From CAZKMM01 sp964553915 (lineage in GTDB: Bacteria; RBG-13-61-14; DRUE01): DNA of 22,142 bases. Below, in pieces: positions 13,130 to 21,615 of this stretch (positions within the stretch are counted from its first letter, which is position 1; every line of letters begins with the position of its first letter). The stretch is from NCBI GenBank assembly GCA_964553915.1, contig CAZKMM010000026.1, forward strand, positions 1 through 22,142. Reading direction: 5' to 3'. The notes beneath the pieces are model-generated. The model saw only the letters and a program-made list of their open reading frames with translations, did not search any database and was not told where the DNA came from. The position numbers and the translations under genes are program-made.

Positions 13130-14074
13130 TCAAACAAACAGAGAAGAAACCGATTCCCCATAAAAAATCCGCTTGATGGTTTCTGCCAGAAGCTCGGAAA
13201 CTGTCAGCACAGTAATTTTTTTGCTGTATTTTTCTGGTGGAAGGGGAATGGTATCTGTTACCACTACTTCTTCCAGGGGGCTCTGCTCAATCCGCTCCAC
13301 CGCCGGAGGACTTAAAACCGGATGAGTGACCATTGCCCGAACCTCTTTAGCCCCTTTCTCCTTCAAAACTTCTCCAGCTTTGGTAATGCTTCCCGCGGTA
13401 TCAATAATATCGTCAATTAAAACACATCTTTTCCCTTTTACATCTCCAATCACATTGTAAACCTCGGTCTCGTCCAGATTTCCCACCCGCCTTTTATCCA
13501 CAATTGCCAGTTCCGCTCCCAGACGTTTAGCGTGCGCCCGTGCCCGTGCCACTCCACCAGCATCCGGAGAAACAATTACCAGATCCTCAATGCCCAGCTC
13601 CTCCTTAATATAATGAATGAAGATGGGAAGAGCATAAAGATGGTCCACTGGAATATTAAAAAATCCCTGAATTGCCTCCGCATGAAGGTCAATAGAAATG
13701 AGCCGATTTGCCCCTGCAACGGTCAGCAGGTCTGCTACCAGTTTCGCGGTGATTGGCACCCGGGGCTGGTCTTTTTTATCCGTGCGGGAATATCCATAGT
13801 AAGGGACCACCGCGGTAATGCTTCTGGCACTTGCCCGCTTGCAGGCATCAATTATAATCAAAAGCTCCATCAGGTTGTCATTAACCGGTCTGCAGGTGGG
13901 CTGAATTATAAAAACATCCCGCTTGCGGATATTAACATTGATCTTGCAGAAACTCTCATCATCTGCAAATTTAAAAACCTCCATCTCCCCCAGAGGAACC
14001 CCGATTTTTTCACTGATTTTTCTCGCCAGCTCCGGGTGAGCATTGCCGGAAAGTACCACTAAACTATCCTGCAT
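13130..14074 (-). CDS. prs: Ribose-phosphate pyrophosphokinase
   Basis: Makes PRPP from ribose 5-phosphate and ATP for nucleotide, histidine, tryptophan and NAD synthesis. The 314-aa protein has the class I layout: SGNAHPELARKI at the start, VFIIQPT (54-60), VVPYYGYSRTDKK, the metal/ATP site SIDLHAEAIQGFF with His131, the flexible catalytic loop VDKRR (192-196) and the PRPP loop VLIDDIIDTAGSI (218-230). The usual FxDGE reads FADDE (36-40). ATG at 14074 follows GGGGAGAAAGAG. It sits between tRNA-Gln and rplY, a widely conserved arrangement. Confidence 0.97.
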   Translation of the reverse strand: MQDSLVVLSGNAHPELARKISEKIGVPLGEMEVFKFADDESFCKINVNIRKRDVFIIQPTCRPVNDNLMELLIIIDACKRASARSITAVVPYYGYSRTDKKDQPRVPITAKLVADLLTVAGANRLISIDLHAEAIQGFFNIPVDHLYALPIFIHYIKEELGIEDLVIVSPDAGGVARARAHAKRLGAELAIVDKRRVGNLDETEVYNVIGDVKGKRCVLIDDIIDTAGSITKAGEVLKEKGAKEVRAMVTHPVLSPPAVERIEQSPLEEVVVTDTIPLPPEKYSKKITVLTVSELLAETIKRIFYGESVSSLFV

Positions 14075-14106
14075 CTCTTTCTCCCCTTAATTAAAATAAA
14101 AACAAC

Positions 14107-14181
14107 TGGCTGGGGCGGCAGGATTCGAACCTGCGAATGTGGGATCCAAAGTCCCATGCCTTACCACTTGGCGACGCCCCA
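14107..14181 (-). tRNA. tRNA-Gln (anticodon UUG), CCA encoded
   Basis: 75-nt cloverleaf on the minus strand. The acceptor TGGGGCG pairs with CGCCCCA, the D arm is GCC/GGC, the anticodon stem is TGGGA/TCCCA with loop CTTTGGA (anticodon TTG), and the T arm is GCAGG-TTCGAAT-CCTGC. Discriminator G and an encoded CCA end it. It lies between spoVG and prs in the same direction, so it is likely cut out of an operon transcript or transcribed from a promoter just upstream. Confidence 0.97.
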
Positions 14182-14205
14182 AAGCCGATAGCTCTGGTTC
14201 CCTTT

Positions 14206-14225
14206 AATATTTTAATAAAAATATT
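14206..14225 (-). repeat. AT-only hairpin between spoVG and tRNA-Gln
   Basis: Minus strand AATATTTT-TATT-AAAATATT, a perfect 8-bp stem with a 4-nt loop and no G-C pairs. Too weak for a classical terminator. It overlaps the possible tRNA promoter. Confidence 0.35.
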
Positions 14226-14236
14226 GACCCTTGCAA
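14209..14236 (-). promoter_or_regulatory. Possible promoter for tRNA-Gln and prs operon
   Basis: TTGCAA (14236-14231), 16-nt spacer, TAAAAT (14214-14209), predicted start about 20 nt before the tRNA. Plausible for extra transcription of tRNA-Gln and prs, but AT-rich sequence makes chance matches easy. Confidence 0.4.
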
Positions 14237-14240
14237 TCTG

Positions 14241-14546
14241 CTACTCGCCAGAGCTCTGGAGCGTCTCTGTAGGTTTTTCTTCTTCTTCTAATTCTTTTAC
14301 CCGTTTCCAGTAAGCATCTAAAACAACTTTCTCCAGCAGGTCCCGGGTTTCCTGATTAATCGGATGAGCTAAATCCCGATATGTGCCATCTTTACGCTTC
14401 TTGCTCGGCATCGCGACAAAATACCCGGAATTGCCGTTAATTACCTTGATCTCCCGAACCAAGAAGCAATTATCAATGATGATGGTCACATAAGCCTTAA
14501 GCCTCTCCTCATTGACCGGAAATACCTTGACATCTGTGATCTCCAT
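14241..14546 (-). CDS. spoVG: SpoVG-family regulator
   Basis: Small DNA/RNA-binding regulator of 101 aa; found in spore formers and many non-spore-formers, so it does not imply sporulation. Evidence: MEITDVKVFPV at the start, LKAYVTIIIDNCFLVREIKVI, and the signature YFVAMPSKKRKDGTYRDLAHPIN followed by a helical C-terminus and a Glu-rich tail. ATG at 14546 follows AAGGAGG, which lies inside the end of ispE; the ispE stop is only 2 nt away, so translation is coupled. Confidence 0.96.
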   Translation of the reverse strand: MEITDVKVFPVNEERLKAYVTIIIDNCFLVREIKVINGNSGYFVAMPSKKRKDGTYRDLAHPINQETRDLLEKVVLDAYWKRVKELEEEEKPTETLQSSGE

Positions 14547-14548
14547 TG

Positions 14549-15421
14549 CTAAAAACCTCCTTGTGTTTTTTGCCCGGAAGAATAAACCCCGGCTACCGCT
14601 TGAAAAAGCCCGGGAAAAGTCTCCTGAATCCTCTCCTCTGCCTTTCTGGCTCTGGATGGCTCAGAAAAAACTCCCACCAGGGTGGGACCGGAACCGCTCA
14701 TTACCACTCCTTCTGCTCCCAGCGACTTCAAAGCTGACTTTAATCTCTCCAATTCTGGATGCCTCGCAAAAGCTACTTTCTCAAGGTCGTTTTTTAAAAT
14801 CTGCTCCCAGTTCTTTTCAAAAAGTCTGGTAAGGATAACCTCTTTTGGTTCCAGTGTCAAATCCGAAGCCAGAGTATAGGATTGATACACCTCCCTGCTG
14901 GAAAGAGAAAATTCTGGCTTGACCAGGAGAAAATATACTTCAGGAAAACCTTTAATTACCTCCACCTTCTCCCCAATTCCCTCCACCCAGGCAGGCTGGC
15001 AAAAAATAAAAAATGGTATATCCGCACCAAGCTGATAGGCAATCTCTTTTAAATCCAGACCAGAAAGAGGAATCTGAAAATGCTCACACAAAGCCCGGAG
15101 CAAAATTCCCGCATCACCGCTTCCTCCTCCCAGACCGGAACCGGGCGGAATGTTTTTTTTCAAAAAGATTTTTATCCCGAAATCCAGCTGGAATTTTTCC
15201 TGAAAATATCTCACCACTCTTTCCACCAGATTGGAACCGCTAATCTCCCAGCCCGAGGTTTTCAGCTCAATTTCCCTGCCAGTAAATTCCAGCTCCAGCT
15301 CATCAAACAAGGTGATGGGAAGCACAATCATCCTCAGCTGATGGTATCCGTCTTCCTGCCGGGCAAGGACTTCCAGGCGGAGGTTGACCTTGGCAGGAGG
15401 ATAAAGAATTTTTGAGCTCAT
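14549..15421 (-). CDS. ispE: 4-diphosphocytidyl-2-C-methyl-D-erythritol kinase
   Basis: GHMP kinase of the MEP isoprenoid pathway that phosphorylates CDP-methylerythritol with ATP; 290 aa. Evidence: YPPAKVNLRLEVLARQEDGYHQL with Lys11, the glycine-rich ATP loop PPGSGLGGGSGDAG (92-105), catalytic Asp134 in LGADIPFFI, and the C-terminal VVMSGSGPTLVGVF. The loop reads GSGDAG where most members have GSSDAA. ATG at 15421 has only a weak Shine-Dalgarno (GGATGAG). The 70 nt between it and the FHA gene contain no obvious promoter. Confidence 0.95.
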   Translation of the reverse strand: MSSKILYPPAKVNLRLEVLARQEDGYHQLRMIVLPITLFDELELEFTGREIELKTSGWEISGSNLVERVVRYFQEKFQLDFGIKIFLKKNIPPGSGLGGGSGDAGILLRALCEHFQIPLSGLDLKEIAYQLGADIPFFIFCQPAWVEGIGEKVEVIKGFPEVYFLLVKPEFSLSSREVYQSYTLASDLTLEPKEVILTRLFEKNWEQILKNDLEKVAFARHPELERLKSALKSLGAEGVVMSGSGPTLVGVFSEPSRARKAEERIQETFPGLFQAVAGVYSSGQKTQGGF

Positions 15422-15491
15422 TTACTCATCCAGCTGAAATGATTTGGGAAATCCAGAATTGAGAAGTCCGGGTTTTGGTATCCCATTTTTT

Positions 15492-16160
15492 TCAGGTGAA
15501 GGAAATTACTTTCCAGCGAAAGCCGGTTTCGCCCAGCTCAATTAAATCTCCATCTTTTATTTCCATCTCTTTTACCGGCTTGCCATTAACTTTTAACAGA
15601 CAATCCGACTCCAGAGCAGAAATGATATTATTCTTATAAAGGTTCTCAATTTTAGCGTGGAAGATTTTTAAAGAGGGGTCATAAATTAAAAGGTCAACTT
15701 CATCATTTGTCTCCTCGTATCTTCCGAGCAAAATCTCAGAGCGAGCAAGAAGATATACCTCCCCTCCATTTACCAGCCGGGCTGAGCTTAACTTGCCCTG
15801 GCGATAACATACCCGCACCTGATAGGTGATTACCTTTCCCAGATTAAGCAGGTCCTTATTCTCTAAAATTATCTCTTCTTCTACTGGCTGACCATTCCGG
15901 TAGGTTCCGTTGGTACTGCCCAGGTCTATCAGATGAGCTCCATCATCTTCCAGTTTAATCAGGCAGTGTTTTCTACTGATTCGGTCATCAATAATCCGGA
16001 TTTCACAGCCCTCTTCTCTCCCTAAAAGAAATTGCTCTCCAAAAAGCAGGTAAAGCCATTCTCCTTTAACCTTTCTTCCAGCCCGCCTCTCAAAAACGAG
16101 CCGAACCACCAAGACATCGCCCTGCCGGGGCTCTGATTCTACTCTGGTGTGGTCATCCAT
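15492..16160 (-). CDS. Tandem FHA-domain protein
   Basis: A 222-aa protein built of two forkhead-associated domains, phosphothreonine-binding modules that work with Ser/Thr kinases or assemble complexes. FHA1 (about 40-115) is canonical: FLLGREEGCEI with Arg48, DDRISRKHCLI with Ser62 and His65, and LGSTNGTYRNG (80-90). FHA2 (about 138-220) keeps LLGRY, a SLKIFHAKI-like strand and KVNGKPV, but lacks the STNGT loop and probably does not bind phosphothreonine in the standard way. There is no signal peptide or membrane segment. It sits 26 nt downstream of nuoN and 70 nt upstream of ispE, with a weak Shine-Dalgarno. No kinase or phosphatase is in the window, so the partner is unknown. Confidence 0.88.
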   Translation of the reverse strand: MDDHTRVESEPRQGDVLVVRLVFERRAGRKVKGEWLYLLFGEQFLLGREEGCEIRIIDDRISRKHCLIKLEDDGAHLIDLGSTNGTYRNGQPVEEEIILENKDLLNLGKVITYQVRVCYRQGKLSSARLVNGGEVYLLARSEILLGRYEETNDEVDLLIYDPSLKIFHAKIENLYKNNIISALESDCLLKVNGKPVKEMEIKDGDLIELGETGFRWKVISFT

Positions 16161-16186
16161 TTCTGGTTTGAGCCTGAATTTTTCCC

Positions 16187-17701
16187 TCAGACAAATCGTC
16201 TGAAGGTTAATAAAATTATCTCAAGAAATCGGGAGGGTGCAAGTCCGGTAAGGAAAATCATAATCAGGGAGATAATCAGAACCGAATTGAGAAGAACCCC
16301 GGCTTCATACCCGGGCTCTTTGACCCTTTCTTTTTCTTCCTGCATATACATTACATATATCACCCGCAGGTAATAAAAAGCAGCAATTACACTGTTTAAA
16401 ACCGCAATGATGGTAAGGTGATAAAGCCGATGCTGAATCGCTGACTGAAACACATAAAATTTTCCAAAAAATCCACCCAGAGGAGGAATACCTGCCAGAC
16501 TGAACATAAACACTGCCATTGCCCCTGCCAGGAAGGGTCTGCTGACAGAAAGCCCCGCATAATCATTCAGTTCTTCTCCGCCTCTGCCTTCCCGCTCCAT
16601 CACCACAATAATGGCAAAAGCCCCAATGGTCATAAACAAATAAACCAAAAGGTAATACATCATCGCATAGCTGGGGAAAAGCGCCTCTGTGATATTTTTA
16701 CTGGCAAGCACCGCGGTCAAGCCCACCAGTAAATATCCGGCATGAGCAATACTGGAATAAGCTAAAAGCCTCTTAATATTGGTCTGCACCAGAGCAATTA
16801 GATTTCCTACGGTCATTGTCGCCACTGCCAGTGCCCAGAGGAGTTTATACCCGGCAAGCCATTCGCCGGCAAAAGCAGTGAGAAATACCCGAATCAGAAT
16901 GGCAAAACCCGCGGCCTTTACTCCTCCAGCCATAAAAGCGGTAATCGGGGTAGGAGCTCCTTCATAAACATCCGGCACCCACATATGAAAGGGAACCATC
17001 GCTATTTTAAAACCAAACCCAACAATCACCAGACCCATTCCCCCGAGCATAAAATAAAATTTAATATCTTTAGTGGTTAACTCAGAAAGCCTCTGGGAAA
17101 GAGAGGCAAACCCGGTTGACCCCCCAGCTCCATAAAGAAGAGCTATACCATAAAGAAGAAGCGCACTGGCAAAAGCACCCAGAAGCAGATATTTTAACCC
17201 GGCTTCATTGGATTTAAGATTATCCCGGTTCGCTCCTGCCAGAGCATAAACCGGAAGGGACATTGTTTCCAAGCCAATGAACGCCATAATCAGGTCTCTG
17301 GCTCCAGCTAAAAGGCACATTCCCGCGGTGGAAATTAAAAGAAGTAGATAAAATTCTCCCCGATGATACCTTTTCCCAGCCAGATGAGAAAAACTCATTG
17401 CTAAAACCAGAATTGCTCCGGCTAAAAACAGATAATTGAAATAAATCCCGAACAGGTCAAAATAAAACAGCCCGCCAAAACCAGCACCTATATCATCGGT
17501 TAAATTTGCCCGGTAAATATGGAGAAGCACCTGAAAGATTAAAATTAAAACCATTCCAACAAAGGCGTAGCCCCCCACCCAGGCAGGTCTTTTTCTTCCC
17601 AGCCAGGCATCTAAAATCAGCCCGAAAAGACAGAGAAGACCAAGCATCATCGGAGTGAAAATCCCGGCTAAATCATAAATATTCAGGCTTGGTATCTGCA
17701 T
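16187..17701 (-). CDS. nuoN: NADH-quinone oxidoreductase subunit N
   Basis: Antiporter-like membrane subunit of complex I (504 aa, about 14 transmembrane helices), one of three channels that pump protons as electrons pass to quinone. Evidence: the proton-translocation block KIAMVPFHMWVPDVYEGAPTPITAFMAGGVKAAGFAIL, FIGLETMSLPVYALAG with the conserved glutamate, LLAYSSIAHAGYLLVGL, and FSLAGIPPLGGFFGKFYVF near the C-terminus. ATG at 17701, 4 nt after nuoM. Last nuo gene in the cluster, as is usual. Confidence 0.96.
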   Translation of the reverse strand: MQIPSLNIYDLAGIFTPMMLGLLCLFGLILDAWLGRKRPAWVGGYAFVGMVLILIFQVLLHIYRANLTDDIGAGFGGLFYFDLFGIYFNYLFLAGAILVLAMSFSHLAGKRYHRGEFYLLLLISTAGMCLLAGARDLIMAFIGLETMSLPVYALAGANRDNLKSNEAGLKYLLLGAFASALLLYGIALLYGAGGSTGFASLSQRLSELTTKDIKFYFMLGGMGLVIVGFGFKIAMVPFHMWVPDVYEGAPTPITAFMAGGVKAAGFAILIRVFLTAFAGEWLAGYKLLWALAVATMTVGNLIALVQTNIKRLLAYSSIAHAGYLLVGLTAVLASKNITEALFPSYAMMYYLLVYLFMTIGAFAIIVVMEREGRGGEELNDYAGLSVSRPFLAGAMAVFMFSLAGIPPLGGFFGKFYVFQSAIQHRLYHLTIIAVLNSVIAAFYYLRVIYVMYMQEEKERVKEPGYEAGVLLNSVLIISLIMIFLTGLAPSRFLEIILLTFRRFV

Positions 17702-17705
17702 TTCT

Positions 17706-19283
17706 TCACCTGTTAAATATCTTTTTTACTTGCTCGGGATTAAATAGCTTTGCCCATTTATTTCCAAGCTCGCTCTGGGTAATCCTCCGCTCCTCTACCT
17801 GCTCGATAATTTTCTCAATTGTCGCCTGACTTTTACTCAGGAAGGTTGAGGGATGAATCCCAATCCAGACAATAAAAACTAAAACCAGAAGCAGATAAAC
17901 CACCTCCCGGAAATTGAGGTCGGAAAATCTTTTTTCTGCCGGGGTCTTCAAACTTCCGAAGAATACTCGCTGATACATCCAGAGCAGATACACCGCCGCG
18001 AAAATCACACCACTACCGGCAAAAATGGCATAAACCTTGGCATAAGGATGTTCGCTTATAAAGGTTCCCACCAGAATCAAAAATTCTCCGACAAAACCGT
18101 TTAATCCGGGAAGCCCGACCGAGCTTAAAGCAACAATCATAAAAAATACCGCATACAACGGCATCATCTTGGAAAGACCGCCGAAATCATTAATCTGCCG
18201 GGTATGTGCCCGTTCATAAATTACTCCTACTAAAAGGAACAAAGCCCCGGTGCTCAGTCCGTGATTGACCATCTGAATTAAAGCCCCCTGCATAGAAGTA
18301 AGGGTCAGGGCAAAAAGACCGAGCATAACAAACCCCAGATGGCTCACACTGGAATAAGCTACCAGCTTCTTGATATCCTCCTGAACCATTGAAACTAAGG
18401 CTCCATAAATAATCCCGACGATCGCTAAAATTGAAATTAAGGGAACCGCCTTGGCAACCGCATCCGGGAAAAGCGGGATGGCAAACCGAATAAATCCATA
18501 AGTGCCCATTTTTAACAAAATCCCTGCCAGGATTACCGAGCCCGCGGTTGGAGCCTCCACATGAGCATCCGGCAGCCAGGTGTGGAACGGGAACATCGGC
18601 ACCTTAATGGCAAATGCCAGGGCAAAAGCAGAAAACAAAGCCAGCTGATAATTGAGCTTTAATGGGTTCATCCCCAGGAAAGAATTTACCACAATCAGGT
18701 CAAAACTATGGGTGTAAAAATGTAGCCAGATAATCGCCAGAAGCATTAAAACCGAGCCCACCATTGTGAAAAGGAAAAACTTTAGCGCCGCATATATTCG
18801 CCGGGAACCGCCCCAGACACCGATCAGGAAATACATCGGTATCAGCATCAGCTCCCAGAAAATATAAAACAGGACTAAATCCAGAGCCAAAAATGTGCCC
18901 ATCATAGCGGTCTGAAGCAGGAGCATAAAAAGATGGTATTCCTTCACCCGCTCCTGAATTGCGCTCCAGCTGGAAAGAATTACCACCGGTCCCAAAAGAC
19001 CGGTCAGGCAGACTAAAAGCAGGCTGATTCCATCCACTCCCACCTGGTAGTGAACATTCCAGGCATCAATCCACATTCTCCGCTCAAGGAATTGAAAATC
19101 CGGGCTGGTGCCATCAAAATTAAGAAAGAGCCAGACGCAGAGAGCCAGCTCCAGCCCCATAACCAGCAAAGATACCCAGCGAATAAAATTTTTATGTTCC
19201 CGGTCAATAAAAAGTAAAATTACCGCTCCTGCCAGAGGCAGGAAGATAATCAAACTTAAAATATGTGCCTCAATAAACCTCAT
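17706..19283 (-). CDS. nuoM: NADH-quinone oxidoreductase subunit M
   Basis: Central antiporter-like subunit of complex I, 525 aa. Evidence: LVLFYIFWELMLIPMYFLIG with the key glutamate, AIKVPMFPFHTWLPDAHVEAPTAGSVILAGILLKMGTYGFIRF with the channel lysine, KKLVAYSSVSHLGFVMLGL, and SVGLPGLNGFVGEFLIL. A soluble tail of about 35 residues closes the protein. It starts 6 nt after nuoL. Confidence 0.96.
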   Translation of the reverse strand: MRFIEAHILSLIIFLPLAGAVILLFIDREHKNFIRWVSLLVMGLELALCVWLFLNFDGTSPDFQFLERRMWIDAWNVHYQVGVDGISLLLVCLTGLLGPVVILSSWSAIQERVKEYHLFMLLLQTAMMGTFLALDLVLFYIFWELMLIPMYFLIGVWGGSRRIYAALKFFLFTMVGSVLMLLAIIWLHFYTHSFDLIVVNSFLGMNPLKLNYQLALFSAFALAFAIKVPMFPFHTWLPDAHVEAPTAGSVILAGILLKMGTYGFIRFAIPLFPDAVAKAVPLISILAIVGIIYGALVSMVQEDIKKLVAYSSVSHLGFVMLGLFALTLTSMQGALIQMVNHGLSTGALFLLVGVIYERAHTRQINDFGGLSKMMPLYAVFFMIVALSSVGLPGLNGFVGEFLILVGTFISEHPYAKVYAIFAGSGVIFAAVYLLWMYQRVFFGSLKTPAEKRFSDLNFREVVYLLLVLVFIVWIGIHPSTFLSKSQATIEKIIEQVEERRITQSELGNKWAKLFNPEQVKKIFNR

Positions 19284-19289
19284 TTTCCC

Positions 19290-21305
19290 TCACCTGAGCA
19301 GACCAAAATAAAGTAATACCACTAAAACTCCCAGAGCAAATATCACCAGATAGGTATGAATAACTCCGTTCTGGAATCTTCTCAGCAGTTTTCCCAAAAG
19401 CTCATTGAGTTTTGCCACCCCATTAACAATCCCATCAACCACCACCACATCAAAAAACCGGAACAGGAAATAATATGAGCCTTTAACTACCGGCTGGACC
19501 ACGGTATAATCATAAATCTCATCAACATAGTATTTGTTGTAGCTGAGCCTGTATAAAGGTTTAAGCTTCTCTGCCAGCTTCTCTGCCTCTCCCGGCTTTG
19601 CCAGATAAAGATAATGGACAATCAACCAGCCCAGAAGCACCGCACCCACAGAAATCACCACCAGAGCCACTTCCAACAGCTCAGGTCCTGCTCCTGCCAG
19701 AGACAATTCTACTGGATGAGGCACCCGGGCAAAAGCTGGCTCCAGGAAATGCTCAAACCAGTTATGACCACCGAAAATATGAGGCAAGCCCAAAAATCCC
19801 ACCAGAGCACTACCTATGGCCAAAAGCGCCATCGGAATTATCATATTTTTCGGCGATTCTTTCAGATGCTCTCTTTTTTCCGGCTCCACCCGGGTTCCGT
19901 TCCAGAAGGTCAAAATCATCCAGCGGGTCATATATAAAGCGGTTATGATCGCAGCCAGCAAACCAATTGCCCAGAGGAGCTTGTTCAAATGATAGCGGGC
20001 TAAAAGAGAATTAGAAGTAGCCAGTGCCCGCCAGAGAATTTCATCTTTAGAGAAGAACCCGGCAAAAGGCGGTATTCCGATTATGGCGAGAAAAGCAATA
20101 AACACGGTGCGATGAGTCCAGGGAAGGTATTTGCTCAAACCTCCCATCTTGGTAATATCCTGCTCGCTATGATGGAAGGCAACAATTACCGAGCCCGCAG
20201 CTAAAAACAATAGCGCCTTGAAAAAGGCGTGAGTAAAGAGATGGAAAATCCCAGCAGAAAATGCCATTGTCCCCATTGCCAGAAACATATATCCAAGCTG
20301 GCTGATAGTGGAATAAGCCAAAACCTTTTTTATATCAGTCTGAGTTAGACCGATGGTTCCGGCATAAAGAGCAGTTAAAGCTCCCACCACCGCCACCACT
20401 GATAATGCCAGCGGAGAATGCACATAAACAAAGCTCATCCTTCCAATCATATAAACTCCGGCAGTAACCATTGTCGCGGCGTGAATCAAAGCACTCACCG
20501 GAGTGGGACCTGCCATTGCATCCGGAAGCCAGACATATAAGGGAATCTGGGCGCTCTTGCCAGTAGCTCCAATAAAAAGGAAAATCCCGGCCAGGGTAGC
20601 CACACTCACCCCAAAAACACTGAGCTGGGCAAACTGCTCCGGATGTGCCTCAATCCAGCCCCGCATCGCCATAAAATCAACTGTGCCCAATGCCCAGAAC
20701 AGAGTAAAAATCCCAAGCAAAAATCCAAAATCACCAATCCGGTTGACAATAAAAGCTTTTAATCCTGCCCTGGCTTTTTCCCAGTCCTCATACCAGAAGC
20801 CAATCAAAAGGTAGGAGCAAAGTCCCACTCCTTCCCAGCCGACAAACAAAAGAACAACATTATCTGCTAAAACCAGGGTGAGCATCATAAACATAAACAG
20901 GTTCATATAAGCAAAGAATCGGGCATAAGCCGGGTCGTGAGACATATATCCAGTAGCATAAATATGAATCAAAAGCCCGACCAGGGTAACCGCCAGGCAC
21001 ATCATCGCAGAAAGATGGTCAAAAAGCAGACCAAAATCCGCCTGAAATCTTCCCGCGGAAAGCCAGGTAAATAGCTTCTGATAAAAATATACCTCCTCCG
21101 GCTGGTGAAGAATCCGATAAAATCCCAAACAGGTCACCAAAAAGGCTCCAAAAACACTCAAACACCCAGACCAGTTCGCCAGCCACCTCGGATACCGCTG
21201 GCGGAAAAATATCCAGCCCAAGCCATTAAATAAAAACCCTAAAAAGGGAAATAGCACTATCCATAAAATCCAGTTCTGCTCTATGGCTCTGGCTAATTCT
21301 TCCAT
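19290..21305 (-). CDS. nuoL: NADH-quinone oxidoreductase subunit L
   Basis: Distal antiporter-like subunit of complex I, 671 aa. Evidence: FVGWEGVGLCSYLLIGFWYE with Glu158, KSAQIPLYVWLPDAMAGPTPVSALIHAATMVTAGVYM, KKVLAYSTISQLGYMFLAMG, IIGIPPFAGFFSKDEILW, and a C-terminal region with the long lateral-helix segment (about 590-650) ending in a final membrane anchor (VVLLYFGLL). ATG at 21305, 4 nt after nuoK. Complete and normal in length. Confidence 0.96.
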   Translation of the reverse strand: MEELARAIEQNWILWIVLFPFLGFLFNGLGWIFFRQRYPRWLANWSGCLSVFGAFLVTCLGFYRILHQPEEVYFYQKLFTWLSAGRFQADFGLLFDHLSAMMCLAVTLVGLLIHIYATGYMSHDPAYARFFAYMNLFMFMMLTLVLADNVVLLFVGWEGVGLCSYLLIGFWYEDWEKARAGLKAFIVNRIGDFGFLLGIFTLFWALGTVDFMAMRGWIEAHPEQFAQLSVFGVSVATLAGIFLFIGATGKSAQIPLYVWLPDAMAGPTPVSALIHAATMVTAGVYMIGRMSFVYVHSPLALSVVAVVGALTALYAGTIGLTQTDIKKVLAYSTISQLGYMFLAMGTMAFSAGIFHLFTHAFFKALLFLAAGSVIVAFHHSEQDITKMGGLSKYLPWTHRTVFIAFLAIIGIPPFAGFFSKDEILWRALATSNSLLARYHLNKLLWAIGLLAAIITALYMTRWMILTFWNGTRVEPEKREHLKESPKNMIIPMALLAIGSALVGFLGLPHIFGGHNWFEHFLEPAFARVPHPVELSLAGAGPELLEVALVVISVGAVLLGWLIVHYLYLAKPGEAEKLAEKLKPLYRLSYNKYYVDEIYDYTVVQPVVKGSYYFLFRFFDVVVVDGIVNGVAKLNELLGKLLRRFQNGVIHTYLVIFALGVLVVLLYFGLLR

Positions 21306-21309
21306 CTTC

Positions 21310-21615
21310 TCACCATTTCATTATGTTTATCTCGTCCACATCAACCGTATCTTTGTTGCGGAACAGTGCCAGAATCAAAGCCAGCCCCACCGCAATCTCG
21401 CAAGCCGCAACCACCATAATCAAAAAGGCATAAACCTGCCCGGAAATATCCCCCATAAATTTAGCAAACCCCACCAGAGCAAGATTGGCAGAATTAAGCA
21501 TCAGCTCTATGCTCATCAGGATAATCAGCACATTCCTTCTCACTAAAACTCCAATCAGCCCGATGGAAAACAAAATCGCACTTAATACCAGAAAATGCTC
21601 AGGTCCAACTTTCAA
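21310..21615 (-). CDS. nuoK: NADH-quinone oxidoreductase subunit K, TTG start
   Basis: Small three-helix membrane subunit of complex I, 101 aa. It keeps both membrane glutamates needed for proton transfer: Glu37 in MSIELMLNSANLALV and Glu73 in VAACEIAVGLALIL. The start is TTG at 21615, overlapping the nuoJ stop by 3 nt. GGAGG inside the end of nuoJ, about 8 nt upstream, supports it. There is no ATG alternative before the first helix. Confidence 0.95.
   Translation of the reverse strand: MKVGPEHFLVLSAILFSIGLIGVLVRRNVLIILMSIELMLNSANLALVGFAKFMGDISGQVYAFLIMVVAACEIAVGLALILALFRNKDTVDVDEINIMKW

Noticed and set aside
13119..13133. rplY start at TTG 13133.
   Set aside because: That stretch contains the Shine-Dalgarno of the ATG at 13118; the family N-terminus begins there.
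1869..14113. Exact 14-nt match between the tRNA-Gln 3' end (14100-14113) and 1869-1882, like a tRNA attachment-site duplication.
   Set aside because: A match this short is expected about once by chance in a window of this size. The segment between is core chromosome, and no integrase is present.
14206..14225. AT hairpin after spoVG as a terminator.
   Set aside because: No G-C pairs in the stem and no following T-run, so termination is unlikely.
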